Shown: positions 32,510 to 49,130 of the stretch, in pieces | Numbering within the stretch: position 1 is the stretch's first letter | How the letters are laid out: the number at the start of each line of letters is the position of its first letter | Source: Centroberyx gerrardi | Lineage: Eukaryota; Chordata; Actinopteri; Beryciformes; Berycidae | Direction of reading: 5' to 3' | NCBI RefSeq assembly: GCF_048128805.1 | Contig: NC_136017.1 | Coordinates: 5,178,807 to 5,242,806 of the forward strand | DNA length: 64,000 nt | Notes under the pieces: model-generated | What the model was told of the DNA's origin: nothing | Databases searched by the model: none | What the model saw: the letters and a program-made list of their open reading frames with translations, nothing else | Position numbers and translations under genes: made by a program

Positions 32510-33042
32510 AACCTTGTTCACAGTGCCTTCATAGCTCTAATAAAAGAAGTCTGATTGAAGCCGAACTCTCTCTGCGTGCGTCTCATCCTCCCCTTCCACC
32601 CCTTCTACTTCCCCTTTTTCTCTTCTTCTCTTAGGAAACACCTGCAGCGGGGGGGGGGGGGGGGGTGTTAGAAAACACGAGGGATGCTCTTCAATAAAAC
32701 ATCTCGCATGAAAAACCACAAAAAACTCCCTTAAATATCACCTTGTGTCACAGGGTGTGGCTCGGAGACGCCCCAACACACACACACACACACACACACA
32801 CACCGTCATAATATTACAGCAAACACAGATAAAGGCGTTTATGATATATTGGATAGAGAGAGATAATGGCGGTCAGTCTACTGTGACTGTCGGGGCAACC
32901 ATCATGTTTTCATACCAACACACCCCTATATGTAAAGTAGGTGATATCGCATGTGTGTGTGTGTGTGTGTGGTGTGTGTGTGTGCGGAGGGCATATTCCG
33001 TTCAGCAGGATCTAAAGACAGCCACTGTGAATACCTGAACCC
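29722..33042. other. znf513 3' end and spacer
   Basis: Several (GT)n arrays (about 29,724, 29,970, 30,157 and 30,315), a (CT)n at 32,461-32,505, a G run of about 17 at 32,650, a (CA)n at 32,776 and a GT array at about 32,951. A candidate znf513 poly(A) signal ATTAAA lies at about 30,115. A CATCCTGTTTCAACC-type repeat at about 31,095 recurs near 44,163. No gene seen. Confidence 0.5.
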
Positions 33043-34581
33043 ATGGGCCTAGTAAGTAAAACTGCAATTCTTTTATCATTTTTTCTATTATTTTTTAGTT
33101 GATCTCAATATTTATTATTAGAAATGATTGGTTTCTTAGTGCTGATCTCATTTACTCCCATGTGTTTTTATTTTAAACCGTCTCCAAGTCAGATTTCCCT
33201 GACAAGACGAGGACGGTTTGAGTTGAAGTGAGATGCATTTTAGATGTTTGTCTTATGTTTTTGCATCAAACTTTTTATTTAACCTTTAATTTATAAGCCT
33301 ATTAGCATAGACTGATAATTATGTTTATGTGTAATGTTCGAGCAAGATTTATTTGTGAGTGCATAAACATATTTGTGGATCTTATTTTATTTGTGTATCA
33401 TTCATATTATTTATTTGTCGATTTGATTTTATTTGTGACATGTTCACACTATTTATTTATTTAATTTTGAAACAATAATACCCCCCATAATAATGCACAG
33501 TGGCTTTTGATTGATTGATCCAGCTTTTGTTGTGATAAAAAAATAAAAAGTGACGCCTACTTTTACAGAATCATTGCTGGAATTAATGTGATTATTGAAT
33601 ATTGCTGAAGTAATCAGCAATCCTGAGTCCTTTACTTTATAAAACAGTAACATTTTAGAAGATGCTTTCATCTTTGGGCAGCCAGGTGATGATCTTTTCC
33701 TCAAGATGGATATATAGGATTTTGGCAGAGGCGGGGACTTGAGTCACAATTTGAATTACTTGAGACTTGACTTGAGTTCTGGTGACTTGGGACTTGACTC
33801 TGACTTGTATTTTATGAAGTTTTGATCCTATTAAAAACCATATTGCATTGAAAAGTCCTAGATATTTAGTTTTCTTTAAGATATTAAATTGATACTGGAC
33901 TCACTTAGTGTTCTACATTTAGACTTGGGACTTGACATTAATGACATGGACTTGACTTGGACTTGGCTTGGTAATCTACATTTAGACTTGGGACTAATGA
34001 CATGGACTTGATTTGGTAATCTACATTTAGACTTGGGACTAATGACATGGACTTGGCTTGGTAATCTAAATTTAGACTTGGGACTAATGACATGGACTTG
34101 GCTTGGTAATCTACATTTAGACTTGGGACTAATGACATGGACTTGGCTTGGTAATCTAACTTTAGACTTGGGACTAATGACATGGACTTGATTTGGTAAT
34201 CTACATTTAGACTTGGGACTTGACTTGAGACTGGTGCTTCAAGACTTGACACTGACTTGAGACTAGAGCAGAAGTTGACTTGGTCACACCTCTGGGTTTT
34301 TGAATGAAACTCTCTATGTGTTACAGGAAGTAATAAACATGTTTGCTTCCTTGTCCGGTCACTTTGTAGAAATACTCCCACCCCAAGGTGTTCCCGGGAG
34401 ACATCCTGGAGTATCCCAGGAACAAATACTTCTCCCACTTTGGGGTTTACTATGGAGAGCGGGACGGGGTTCCCTACGTCGCTCACCTGACCAGCAGAGG
34501 TGAGAGTTCTGTCTGTGTTCACATACTGGGAGCTGCCCAGTAAGACCACCATAGTCCTGTTGCTGCACTGTTGTCATGTAA

Positions 34582-34619
<38 letters not shown>

Positions 34620-36511
34620 AGATTCAGAGTCCAAGCTCGTGCTGTTTGGCAGAGCTCTGAGGTCAGAGGTCAAGCTGGACCCAGTGGAGCTAGTGGGGAA
34701 AAAATACAAGGTACCACACACACACACACACACACTGGTACACTATTCATACTTTAATAAACAGAAATATCTATCTATCTATCTATCTATCTCTCTATCT
34801 ATCTATCTATCTAATGCAGTATGGATCCCCCTGCTGGTGGTTGTAAAAAGTTTGCATGTATTGACCTGTAATGTGGGATATGTTGGACTAAGAAAGATAG
34901 GGTATTTTCCACTCAGGCTTTTATGTGAATATACCCACAATTTAGATGATCAAATGAAGTCCTGGAAGGACTGGCACAAGTTGTCCAAACTGTTTTTCTG
35001 TTGTTGTTTTTTTTAATTAAATTTGTGTAGATTTATAGACTTTGCAAGTAAAATAAAAGCTAGTAGACGCACACACATACAAAACAAATTTGTTTCCAAA
35101 GCGCTGTATTATACATTTCAGAAAAAAAAAAAAATATATTGAAGTAAAAGGTAAAAGGAACAAGGTGTATTCCTCACACTGCCAAAAAAAAAAAAAAATC
35201 TAGTCAAAAATAATCAAATATATTATAAAAAATATATGGTGCTAAACTTAAAGGACTAGAGATCAGACATTTCAGCTCATTGCTATCTTCAGTCTGCTGT
35301 CAGTCATGTTTTAATTGAGCCTCGCTGTGACTTTTCTCATCATGTCTTCATGTCATGATGCAGGTCAGCAACATGCTGGACGACTCGTTCCCAGCCCGGG
35401 ACTTCCACAGCCTGGTGAAGCCGGCCATAGACGACCTGTTGGGTCGGGAGGTCACCTTCGACATCCTGTTCCACAACAGCGAGCACCAGGCCACACTCTT
35501 CAGATACGGGGTCAAGAAGTCTGAGCAGGTGGGTGAGGAGGGGGGGGGGGGGGGTGCTTCAGAGTCTCTCTATCCACCTACCTACCTGCTAAATTAAATG
35601 TTTATGTCTTCTTTCTGCCTGTATAATGTATAACTGACTGTATAGCTGCTCCACTGGCGGCCATTTTGGAGGGCAATACAACTTGTCCGTCTCAACAGAA
35701 TTCAACATTGTTCATTTCTGTGAGTTTTTTGACTGGGAACTGATAAGTTTGCCACTGATAAATGTGTGTTTAGGTCATTTCAGCTCATTACTACAGATAT
35801 TATGGTCTGTTTAGCTATTAAAGTCTTATTGTAAACACAACATTAGCACACTAGCTAACGTATCTAGTAGCAGCTAGCGTTAGCATGTTCACATTAACAT
35901 CAGTGTGTTTGCTGGCTAGTTAGCTAGCTAACAGTTTGTTCAGGTTAAGACAAGACAGTTTACTGTGTGTGCTACGAAACCAAACCCCTTCATTTTATCC
36001 CTGAAATGTCTTTCATTTCTCATTACATAAACATTAATTATCCATTAAAAATCAGCTTTAAAAAAGTAAGGTTAGTATCATGGGTTTTTAAGGGATTTTT
36101 CATGCCTTTTATGCATGGTTTAGAGTTATTAATGAGTTATTAATGGAAAGTTCCTGTCTCCCTGAATTTTACATTCAATTAGAAAGTAAGGAGTCAAACA
36201 TTAAGGAGTGTTTAAGGTGGTTTTGATGGGGTCTCCTCCATTAATAACTCCCGTAATTAATTTTAAGGGGATTTTGCATGAATTAAGGGGTGAATTAATG
36301 TAAATGTAAAGTTATTTTAAGGGATTATCCTGGTTCGTAGAGGTCACAGTGACCTACATTTGGGAATAAATCCACCTTATCACACTATTCACTTTTACTG
36401 AGAACGTTACTGAATGGATCTCTCTGGGTTGGGATACTAATCATGTATGTGTGCACTCATGGTACTCTGGATGAAAACTCCCACCATATAAAAACATATC
36501 ATGAAAACCTG

Positions 36512-36546
<35 letters not shown>

Positions 36547-36616
36547 GCAGATAGAGAAGGTCTATGAACACATCATGCCGGCATGGAAGAAGCTGTTTGA
36601 GAAGAAGCAGCTGTGA
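33043..36616 (+). CDS. PLAAT/LRAT-fold protein with Cys-to-Ser active site
   Basis: Exons 34370-34499, 34622-34710, 35364-35528 and 36551-36616 have consistent phases and end in TGA. A tiny first exon MGL (33043-33051, donor CTA|GTAAGT, phase 0) fits the reading frame but is tentative. With it the protein is 152 residues, the size of PLAAT/HRASLS phospholipase-acyltransferases. The first catalytic His is present in KYFSHFGVYYG (H26) and the second in PYVAHLTS (H42). The NCEH nucleophile motif reads HNSEH (S115, codon AGC). The DELRYG-like RYGVKKSEQ follows. The C-terminal hydrophobic anchor of PLAATs is replaced by a short basic tail ending KKLFEKKQL. Related LRATD proteins also have Ser here and are thought inactive. 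Either a pseudoenzyme or a Ser variant; function unknown. Confidence 0.8.
33052..34369 (+). other. PLAAT-like intron 1 containing a minisatellite
   Basis: The intron ends in CACTTTGTAG. A Thr/Leu-type GACTTGGGACTTGAC repeat region begins near 33,735 and becomes a regular 45-bp array at about 33,925-34,240. An unsupported first exon would make this upstream sequence instead. Confidence 0.55.
33925..34240 (+). repeat. 45-bp minisatellite, about six copies
   Basis: The unit contains GACTTGGGACTAATGACATG followed by GACTTGGCTTGGTAATCTAC. Copies differ at a few positions (GGCTTGG or GATTTGG). Being a multiple of three, it gives a false 15-residue repeat on the - strand. Confidence 0.9.
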
Positions 36617-36973
36617 ATTCAAGATTCCCCCCCAGTTATCTTCCATCCCAGCCACTAGAGGGCAGCCATATTCTCCTGACCTGCCGTCTGCACAAGCTGA
36701 AGTGTCAGAGGTGTGAGTTTTTGTAAAATGCAAGGAAATTTGCATAAATCATTGATCATTGTTCAGTGCTTGTATCTCAGAAAAGGGATTATTCAGGAAA
36801 CTTCTACCGACCAAGCATGTATTTATGAAATAACACAGCAGGTTTTGAGGGGGTTCGTATATCTACTCAACACCTGACACATCATTTAAAACTTCAATTT
36901 ACAGAGAAAAACAATCAGAAAATCACTAAAATTGAAGCTGCCAGGTTTTCACATGACAGCAGCGATGTAAAAA

Positions 36974-36979
36974 AATAAA
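36974..36979 (+). terminator. PLAAT-like poly(A) signal candidate
   Basis: AATAAATAAATAA about 360 bases beyond the stop codon at 36,614-36,616. Confidence 0.45.
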
Positions 36980-40754
<3,775 letters not shown>

Positions 40755-40760
40755 TTTATT
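40755..40760 (-). terminator. ephx2 poly(A) signal candidate
   Basis: AATAAA on the - strand about 205 bases after the stop codon (40,968-40,966). Confidence 0.5.
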
Positions 40761-40965
40761 AATTAGTACAGGAAGGGTTTCGCACCAAAATGAAGAAACC
40801 AATAAGTTGAGTGATGAGTGTTTTCCTTAGTAAGTTCAGTGTATTCTTTTAAAGGATAGAATCTATCTGTCTGTCTATCTTTATCTCAGCACCACTTCTC
40901 TTTCTTTCTCTCCCTCCTTCCTTCCTTCCTTCCTTCCTTCCTTCCTTCCCTCCCTCCGTCCTTCC

Positions 40966-41061
40966 TCACAGTTTTGGTGTCATCTTAACACCTCCGGCCT
41001 TCTTGTGTGTTTCCTGAAGCCAAGATATCAGGATGCTGTTCACCTCCGCTGGCCTGGAGCG

Positions 41062-41105
<44 letters not shown>

Positions 41106-43162
41106 AGTCCCAAAATCCATATCAAAGGATTCACAGACGGCAGCTATTGTGTATAATTGTGTCTGATTGCTAATGAGGGCTCATAGACAGCAGGCACAGC
41201 TACACACACACACACACACACACACACATACCTCTCCATCTGAGTCCAGTGCCCACACTCCTCGATGTGTGCTTTAGTCAGGTTCGGGATCTGCAATTAA
41301 GGCAGAGAGACTTCAGATTAATTGAGTATAATCACACTGTATGCAGAGTGTAAGTAGACTTTCATAAAATGTAGATTAAGTGCAGACAAAGTTTACTGTT
41401 TGATTGTCATACTGGGTGTCATGTCACATAGCCACGCCTCCATCTCAATCATAAAGAGACTTTTTATTTTACAATATATTTAATGATTTTTCATTAAACA
41501 ACTGAATAAGTATAACACACACGTAATAAGAAATACCGTAAATCCTCTAATAGTGGCCTGTAGTCAATTAAAAGCCGGGTCTCCGATAATGGCCGGGGCC
41601 GTGGTCGACACGAACAAATAAAGGCCGACCTCAAATACAGGCCGGGAAAAAAACAAAGGAAACAAGACTAGCCCTCGGCGTGTCGAATCCTCCAACAGCG
41701 ATATGATATAACTGTATAGATTCTATTCTTAGCTTCAGTTAGCTTCAGCTTACATGCAAACAACGGTGGATACCGGTAAACTCCTGGTGCCTGTTTGTAA
41801 CTGTAGTTTGTAGTAACGTACAAGTGCCACAAGACGGCTCAGCCGGCGGAAGTCTCTGGAGCATGCCGTCGTCGATTACCGTAATTATCGTAATGCATTG
41901 CAGTAACAAAAAAAAGTCTACCTAACGAACCCCAACAGAAGCAGATCAGAAAACAAGGAGGCTTCGTACTAAAATATGAGCAAATATACTTATCAAACAG
42001 AGGGAATTAGAAATAAAGGCCTGTCTCTAATATAAGCCTGCTTCCAATAAAGGCCTGGTACCCTCTGCAGTTGAGGTAAATAAAGGCCCGGGCCAATATT
42101 AGAGGAATTACGGTAGCACAGTAGGAAATCTATTTGGCATGAGGCAATGACTCAAAATCTTGAAATAACAGTTTGTTAATCATGTTCAAATAATAGCTAT
42201 ATATATAAAAAGGCAAATTCAAGTAGAATAACACAGTTAGTCTGTTTGGTTTGAGATATTGATAAGGCAGCAGTGATTGGCTCTGAGTTTAAAATATGAT
42301 TCTGGCACTTCTTAGTTTGTTTTTCTGCAGTCTCCACTGTTAGCTTACTAACTTCACTGAGTAAATTCAAATTAATGTTCAAACTCTTTGGGTGAATTAA
42401 ACGAGCGAGATATATAAACTGATGAAAATTTAGTGAGGATAACAGCCGCTGCACATCGTTTTTCTTTTCTTTTTCTTTTTATTTTCTTACAACATCGTCC
42501 ATGCCCTGGCAGAGGATCGGCGCCAGCACAGGGTCCTTCCCAGCAGTCACCATCAGCGCTGGCATCAGCAGCTAACACACACACACACACACACACGTAC
42601 GCATATAAACACACAGGCAAACGAAGAACAAAAGCTGTCTGACAAAAAAACCCTCAGTAATAGCTTTTTGCATCTTTTTGTGGTAAAGCAGTTAAACCTG
42701 TAGTCAAACTTGAAACTTGCAAAACTACAGTTGTGAATCATCAATATAGATGTGTATTGAATTAAAAAAAAACCTATAGGCTATGTGTAAACACACTATT
42801 TATGTGGCACAATATATGAAGTACTGTTCAGGGAAGTGTTTGGGGGTAATGCTACGATTTGTTTCCATACCAATCACTCCAAGACAAATCCCTGTACATT
42901 TGAAGAGTTTTATTCCAAAAAGCGATATACAACTGTTTAAAGTTCATGTTTAATATCTCTAATAGTGAGGAACCAGTCTGTAAAAGCACTTAAATTACAT
43001 GCTCTCCTTTTGAAAGTACCATCGTTTTCTTTAATTTTGTGCCAGGAAATCGTTTCGTAAGAGTAGGTGTCACTTTTTTTTTCCAGATGATTCGGTATCT
43101 AATTTTGGAAATGTCACTATTTGGTAAATAAAATCAATCCCTTTTTAACTGGCAGCCTCCTG

Positions 43163-43209
<47 letters not shown>

Positions 43210-43327
43210 ATGACGAACCTTCCCAGTCGGACGGGAACACATCCACCTCCAGTTTGCGTCACCGTTGCGATACCAATTCAGCGGCCCTCTGTGGAACCAA
43301 ACACAAGAGGAGTGTTTAGAGGTGTGT

Positions 43328-43369
<42 letters not shown>

Positions 43370-44379
43370 CTAGTAAAGACCACTTTCTTCTCTTTTTTAC
43401 CTGAAGCTTGTCTTTGTATTAGAGAGTACCGTTCTGTAACTGAATGGTCATTTATTGGCCTTTTTATGAAGAAATCGTATTTTAGCCAGTCAGCGTTGTT
43501 CACCTCTGATATGATGGATATGATGCAGTTTGATTGATTACATATTTATTGTAGAGTTGATCAATACTACAGTGGTTGTCTATGGGAAGCCCCTAACCTG
43601 CATTGAGTCTAACCCAATATGATCAGATTCCATATGAATGAATGTTTTTTTATTGTTGTTATTTGGGATTTCAATGAAGAGTTTTAGTGACCCATGATGG
43701 TCTAAATGATGTTTCAGAGGCTTTTCCACTGAATACACTGAATACTTGTCATTTTTTGTCATGAAAATGGTCAAATTTAAAAATACTGAATTGATATTGA
43801 ACAAAATATCAGCTATCGGCAGCTGATACAATCCAAAAAAGAAAGTATGTGTGGGACCTGAAGCCTCTCTCTTTGTACTGGCTGACGTAGAACTGCAGGG
43901 CGGCTTCAGACAGCATGGGGCTCCTGGGGATCTCTTCAGGTAAACCCACAAACAGGCCGCCTGCAACACAACAACAACAACAACAACACAAACCTGCTCT
44001 GAAACAAACAGCCTAAAAAGACAAACCAAACCGCTAGCATTATCCTCCCATCCCAGCTATTATTACCCTCCCATCAAATCAAACTGCCTTTCTCTCCCTA
44101 ACTGATCTCCCATCGTTTTACACTTTTGAATGGTCCCTCCCCGCGTTATGTCCCGCCCCTACATCCTGTTTCAACAGGAAATGCATCACATTAAGGAAGT
44201 AAGATGCTCTCAAAATGCAGTTTATCAGCCTGTTGCCTACAGATGAAACACTTCTGATCAGAAGCATTACAGTCTCACCTCTAGCACAGACTCCAGCGGT
44301 GCTGATAGAAGGACGTCCCACCTGAGGAGAACACACATAATCACAGTGTTTATTACAAGTAAGAAGGTGTGTGTGTGTG

Positions 44380-44466
<87 letters not shown>

Positions 44467-44535
44467 TTGAATGTGATTTCCACCTATATAGACCTGATAC
44501 TAATTGCTCTTCATGAGAATGAGAGTGCTATCATG

Positions 44536-44600
<65 letters not shown>

Positions 44601-44686
44601 TACTCACCGTGTCTCCACTGCCAAAGAAGAAGATCTTGAATGTTCTCTCCAAGTCCTTCTCCAGTTCCGCCTCTGCTACACCCTGC

Positions 44687-44728
<42 letters not shown>

Positions 44729-45545
44729 TACACATGTTTGATTATGGAATATATATGACCTCCACAGAGATATAGGGAGGGGATTATGGGAGAGAAAACT
44801 ACAGCCAGCTGAAAATTTACTGGGAAGTGGTTTAGATGTTTCTGCTGAGGAACTGAAGAACCAAAAGACATGAAAACACACATCTAATATCTGTACTGGA
44901 CCTGTCTGTGTAATGTCTGTAGCAGTCAGTATGGATTACACTCCTGACAGCAGCCTGTCTGTTGCTCTGGATTTCTTTGCAATATGCACACACTAGGGCT
45001 GAACGATTTTGAAAAAATATCTAATTGCGATTATTTTGACTGATATTGCAATTGCGATATGATTTGAGATATTAGAGGGAATGATAATTTTTACGTCATT
45101 ATTCTCATTTTCATTGAAAAACGTATTAAAATGATTATGGTGTGATTTTTGCGGGGATCTGTACCAAACAAAGATGTTTTCTTAAGTCTGGCTCAGGCTG
45201 CCATTGAAAGTTCATAGAGAGAGAGAGGCGCGGTGTTCGATCAGAGAACTGACACCAAACAAAAATATAAAACAAACAATATGGTAAAAATCTCAACATT
45301 GAAGTTTGGAAGATAGACTGGTCGAGGACAGACGGCAATGCGAATTTATTCTGAAGTAAAATGAAATGAAATTGCCCTCGGAAAACGACCAAAATGACCA
45401 AAGTGTTTCCCAGCATGCTGCTCACAGACTTACAGGCTTTTGGAAGTAGATCTGGTAGTCGAATATGGGAAGAGCCTTCAGCTTCTCCTCAGGCGGAACA
45501 GAGGGATCCACAGGGAACAGAGGAGTGTTCAGAGACGCCACCGCC

Positions 45546-45599
<54 letters not shown>

Positions 45600-45707
45600 T
45601 CATTTGTTTCCGTTTTCCCACTGATGGACATGCAGTTTGGAAATGTGTGTGTTTTTGTGTGTTGTTTACATGTGTGTGAATTTATATGAGTGTATGCATA
45701 TGAAGGT

Positions 45708-45740
<33 letters not shown>

Positions 45741-45858
45741 AGTGTGTGAGTGTGTGTGTGTGTGTGTCCACCTGACTCTCTCAGGGTGATACTGAGCCAT
45801 GGTCCAGACCAGGAAGCCGCCCCAGTCGTGACCGATCAGAGTGACCTGAGGTATAGAC

Positions 45859-45921
<63 letters not shown>

Positions 45922-48588
45922 GATGGTAAGAGAGAAAGACAGATGCAGCTTTCCCAAAGTTAAAGAAAAGATGAAAACCTTTAGGTGAGGACAGCCATAC
46001 AATTGATCTTGCTGCAAATCGTAGGCCTTTATTTATGTTACAGTTTCCAGACTAAGACAATCAAAAATGAATATTGACCGATCAGACAGAAAACTGCTGG
46101 ACAAACCTCCTGTAATCCCTGAGAGCTTCTGTTTTACAGTTTGTGTGTGATTCTTTATTTTGATTAAGGTAAGCTAAGTGTTGTGTACATGTATGAACTG
46201 GCAACTTGTATGAATCTGTACAGTTTACATTAGTGTGCTTACAAGGTGAGCGCACTACTATTGTTACTCATACTTATTACCTTAGCACCTTCGTATCACC
46301 TGGCAACCACCAAGTAATACCCTAGCAACCACTAGTAATGACCTAGCAACCACTAGTAATGACCTGGCAACCACCTAGTAACACTCTAGCAACCACTAGT
46401 AATCACCTAGCAACCACTAGTAATCACCTAGCAACCACCAAGTAATACCCTAGCAACCACTAGTAATCACCTAGCAACCACCTAGTAATGACCTAGCAAC
46501 CACTAGTAATCACCTAGCAACCACCAAGTAATACCCTAGCAACCACTAATAATGACCTGGCATCCACCTAGTAACACCCTAGCAACCACTAGTAATGACC
46601 TAGCAACCACCTAGTAACACCCTAGCAACCACTAGTAATGGCCTAGCAACCACTAGTAATGACCTAGCAACCACTAGTAATCACCTAGCAACCACCTAGT
46701 AACACCCTAGCAACCACTAGTAATCACCTAGCAACCACCTAGTAATGACCTAGCAACCACTAGTAATCACCTAGCAACCACCAAGTAATACCCTAGCAAC
46801 CACTAGTAACACCCTTGCAATCACTAGTAATGGCCTAGCAACCACTAGTAATCACCTAGCAACCACCTAGTAACACCCTAGCAACCACTAGTAATGACCT
46901 GGCAACCACTTAGTAACACCCTAGCAAGCACTAGGAGCCAAAGAGACTGTCACTAATCTAGTTCTTATTAATATTCATGAGCGCTCTAGAAACACAGCTG
47001 TATTTTTCATGCTTATAAAGCCATTCAGATTCTGACAGAGGGAGAGAAAGATAGTAGTTTTGAGCATCAGTCTTACTCACCATTTTGTCCATGAAGGTGA
47101 TTAAGTCCTGGAACAGACAAGGAAGGATTTAAATATGTTAGATTCACCACAGATAGAAAATGATTGTGTGCGTACATGAGGGGAATGTGGCTTTTGAGAC
47201 TTTGTGTGTAACCCAGTCTGGTCTCATGACATTTCGTGAAATGAGCAAAATGTCTTAAAATGCAAATACATGCTCCGTGCACAAAAAGTGAGAGAAATGC
47301 GTTTCCCCAGCAGGAAAGGATTAGGAGGAGACATGACTAGAAACAGGAAGTAGTTTGACGGTGGAAAGTAAAGGTGTGGAGGGGGAGATTCAATTCCCAA
47401 CTCATGACAATACGTTTTCTAATTAATTTTTGAGCGAAAGTCTTTCTTATTTAACCATGACCAAAACCTTTCCCTTGCATTTCAGAGTTTTTGCTCATTT
47501 CAGGGCACTGTGTGATGCGGTGTCGGTGCGGCTCGTACCTGGCACATCTGCTCCTGTGAGTATTCCTTTATTTCTGTAAAAGAAAAAGGAGACGAAATAC
47601 AGTCAACTGCTCTAACTAAAACACAAAGCGTGAAATGAACCTTTAACGCTGTGTGTGTGGTTCAGGACGGAGAATACAGGCTGCTCTCGCATGGTAACAT
47701 CCCAAAACGCAGAGACAATTACAACACACACACACACACTCGTATTCCATGTTTGTGGGAGGTGTATTCCGTGTAATATCCAAAATTTGAAATTCAAATC
47801 AAATTCAAAACAAATTCAAATCAGAATATGTTTCTTGGCTCCTACGTGTCGTTCAGTTATACTGTGGTTTTCTCTGTTAAAACTGTAAACAGACGAGCCT
47901 GGAGGGAAAACAAGCGGTGTGTGTGTGCTGCATGCAAAATGGCCTTTTGTGCAGGAAATGAGAAGTAAGGACGTCCAAAGAGTGTGAGTCCATCAGTGTG
48001 AGTCCGTTACATCTAGTGTTGAGTCTTTAAAATTGACGACACGATTCAAAAAACTTTTTTAAATCAGATTAAAATGATCTTTCCTTTTTCAAATTATTTC
48101 AAGATACTGTTACTTGAAAGCAAGTGAAACTACACTGCAAACAAGTGAAATGATCTCATTTGGCAATTTTTTTCCATTTGCTTCCAAATCAGATTTTATG
48201 ACTCAATACTTGATTAAATGACTTGTTAGACATTTCTTGCAGGGTGATAAGTCTTTATGGGAATCTGTCCCTGATAACCTACATTACCTGTGCAGTGAAA
48301 AGTGATGATAAGCAACCATATATGCACACTGCAAAAAATGACCAGTGATTTTTTCTTGTATACAGACTTATTAAGCTAATTTCAGAATATTTTTAGTTAA
48401 AGTATCTTGTTTGAAGACAGTTTCACTCGTAGTAACTTTGTCTTGAAACAAGTTACATTATCATGGAAAATATTTTGAAACCAGTAAAATTATCTGCCAG
48501 TGTGGTGTAATAAAACAAAATCAAAATATTCTGAATTAAGCTTTGTAAAATCACTGCACCAAGACATGAGTCTGACATAAGAATGAGT

Positions 48589-48622
<34 letters not shown>

Positions 48623-48715
48623 GTGGGAGCTGAGGACTCTCCGTATCCTTTCATGTCCAGAGCCAAAACCCTGAAACCTGCTGCTGCCAAGGCCGGGATC
48701 TGCAAAACAAGAGGG

Positions 48716-48748
<33 letters not shown>

Positions 48749-48883
48749 GCATGTTAACCTTTGAACTTGCACGTTTTTAATATTTACATACAGTACACTG
48801 AACATTGTATCGTCTGTCTGTTGTGTTTAAATTAAATCTTTCATCTGTACTGAAATGAATAATGGCGAGTTTGAACTTGAACA

Positions 48884-48933
<50 letters not shown>

Positions 48934-49047
48934 CTGGTACCTCCAGGAATACCAGCTCTCTGGGAAGCCATGACACAACAAGACTGGAGGACCTGAGCCA
49001 AGTTCAACATAATGAGTCTGCACACCAGGCTGGGAGAGAGAGAGAGA

Positions 49048-49130
<83 letters not shown>

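Noticed and set aside
44118-44483. Extra ephx2 exon in the repeat-rich area
   Set aside because: Only 44279-44321 fits the splice phases and homology; the rest is repeat.
46281-46940. CRISPR-like array
   Set aside because: Eukaryotic DNA, units nearly contiguous without unique spacers; a minisatellite.
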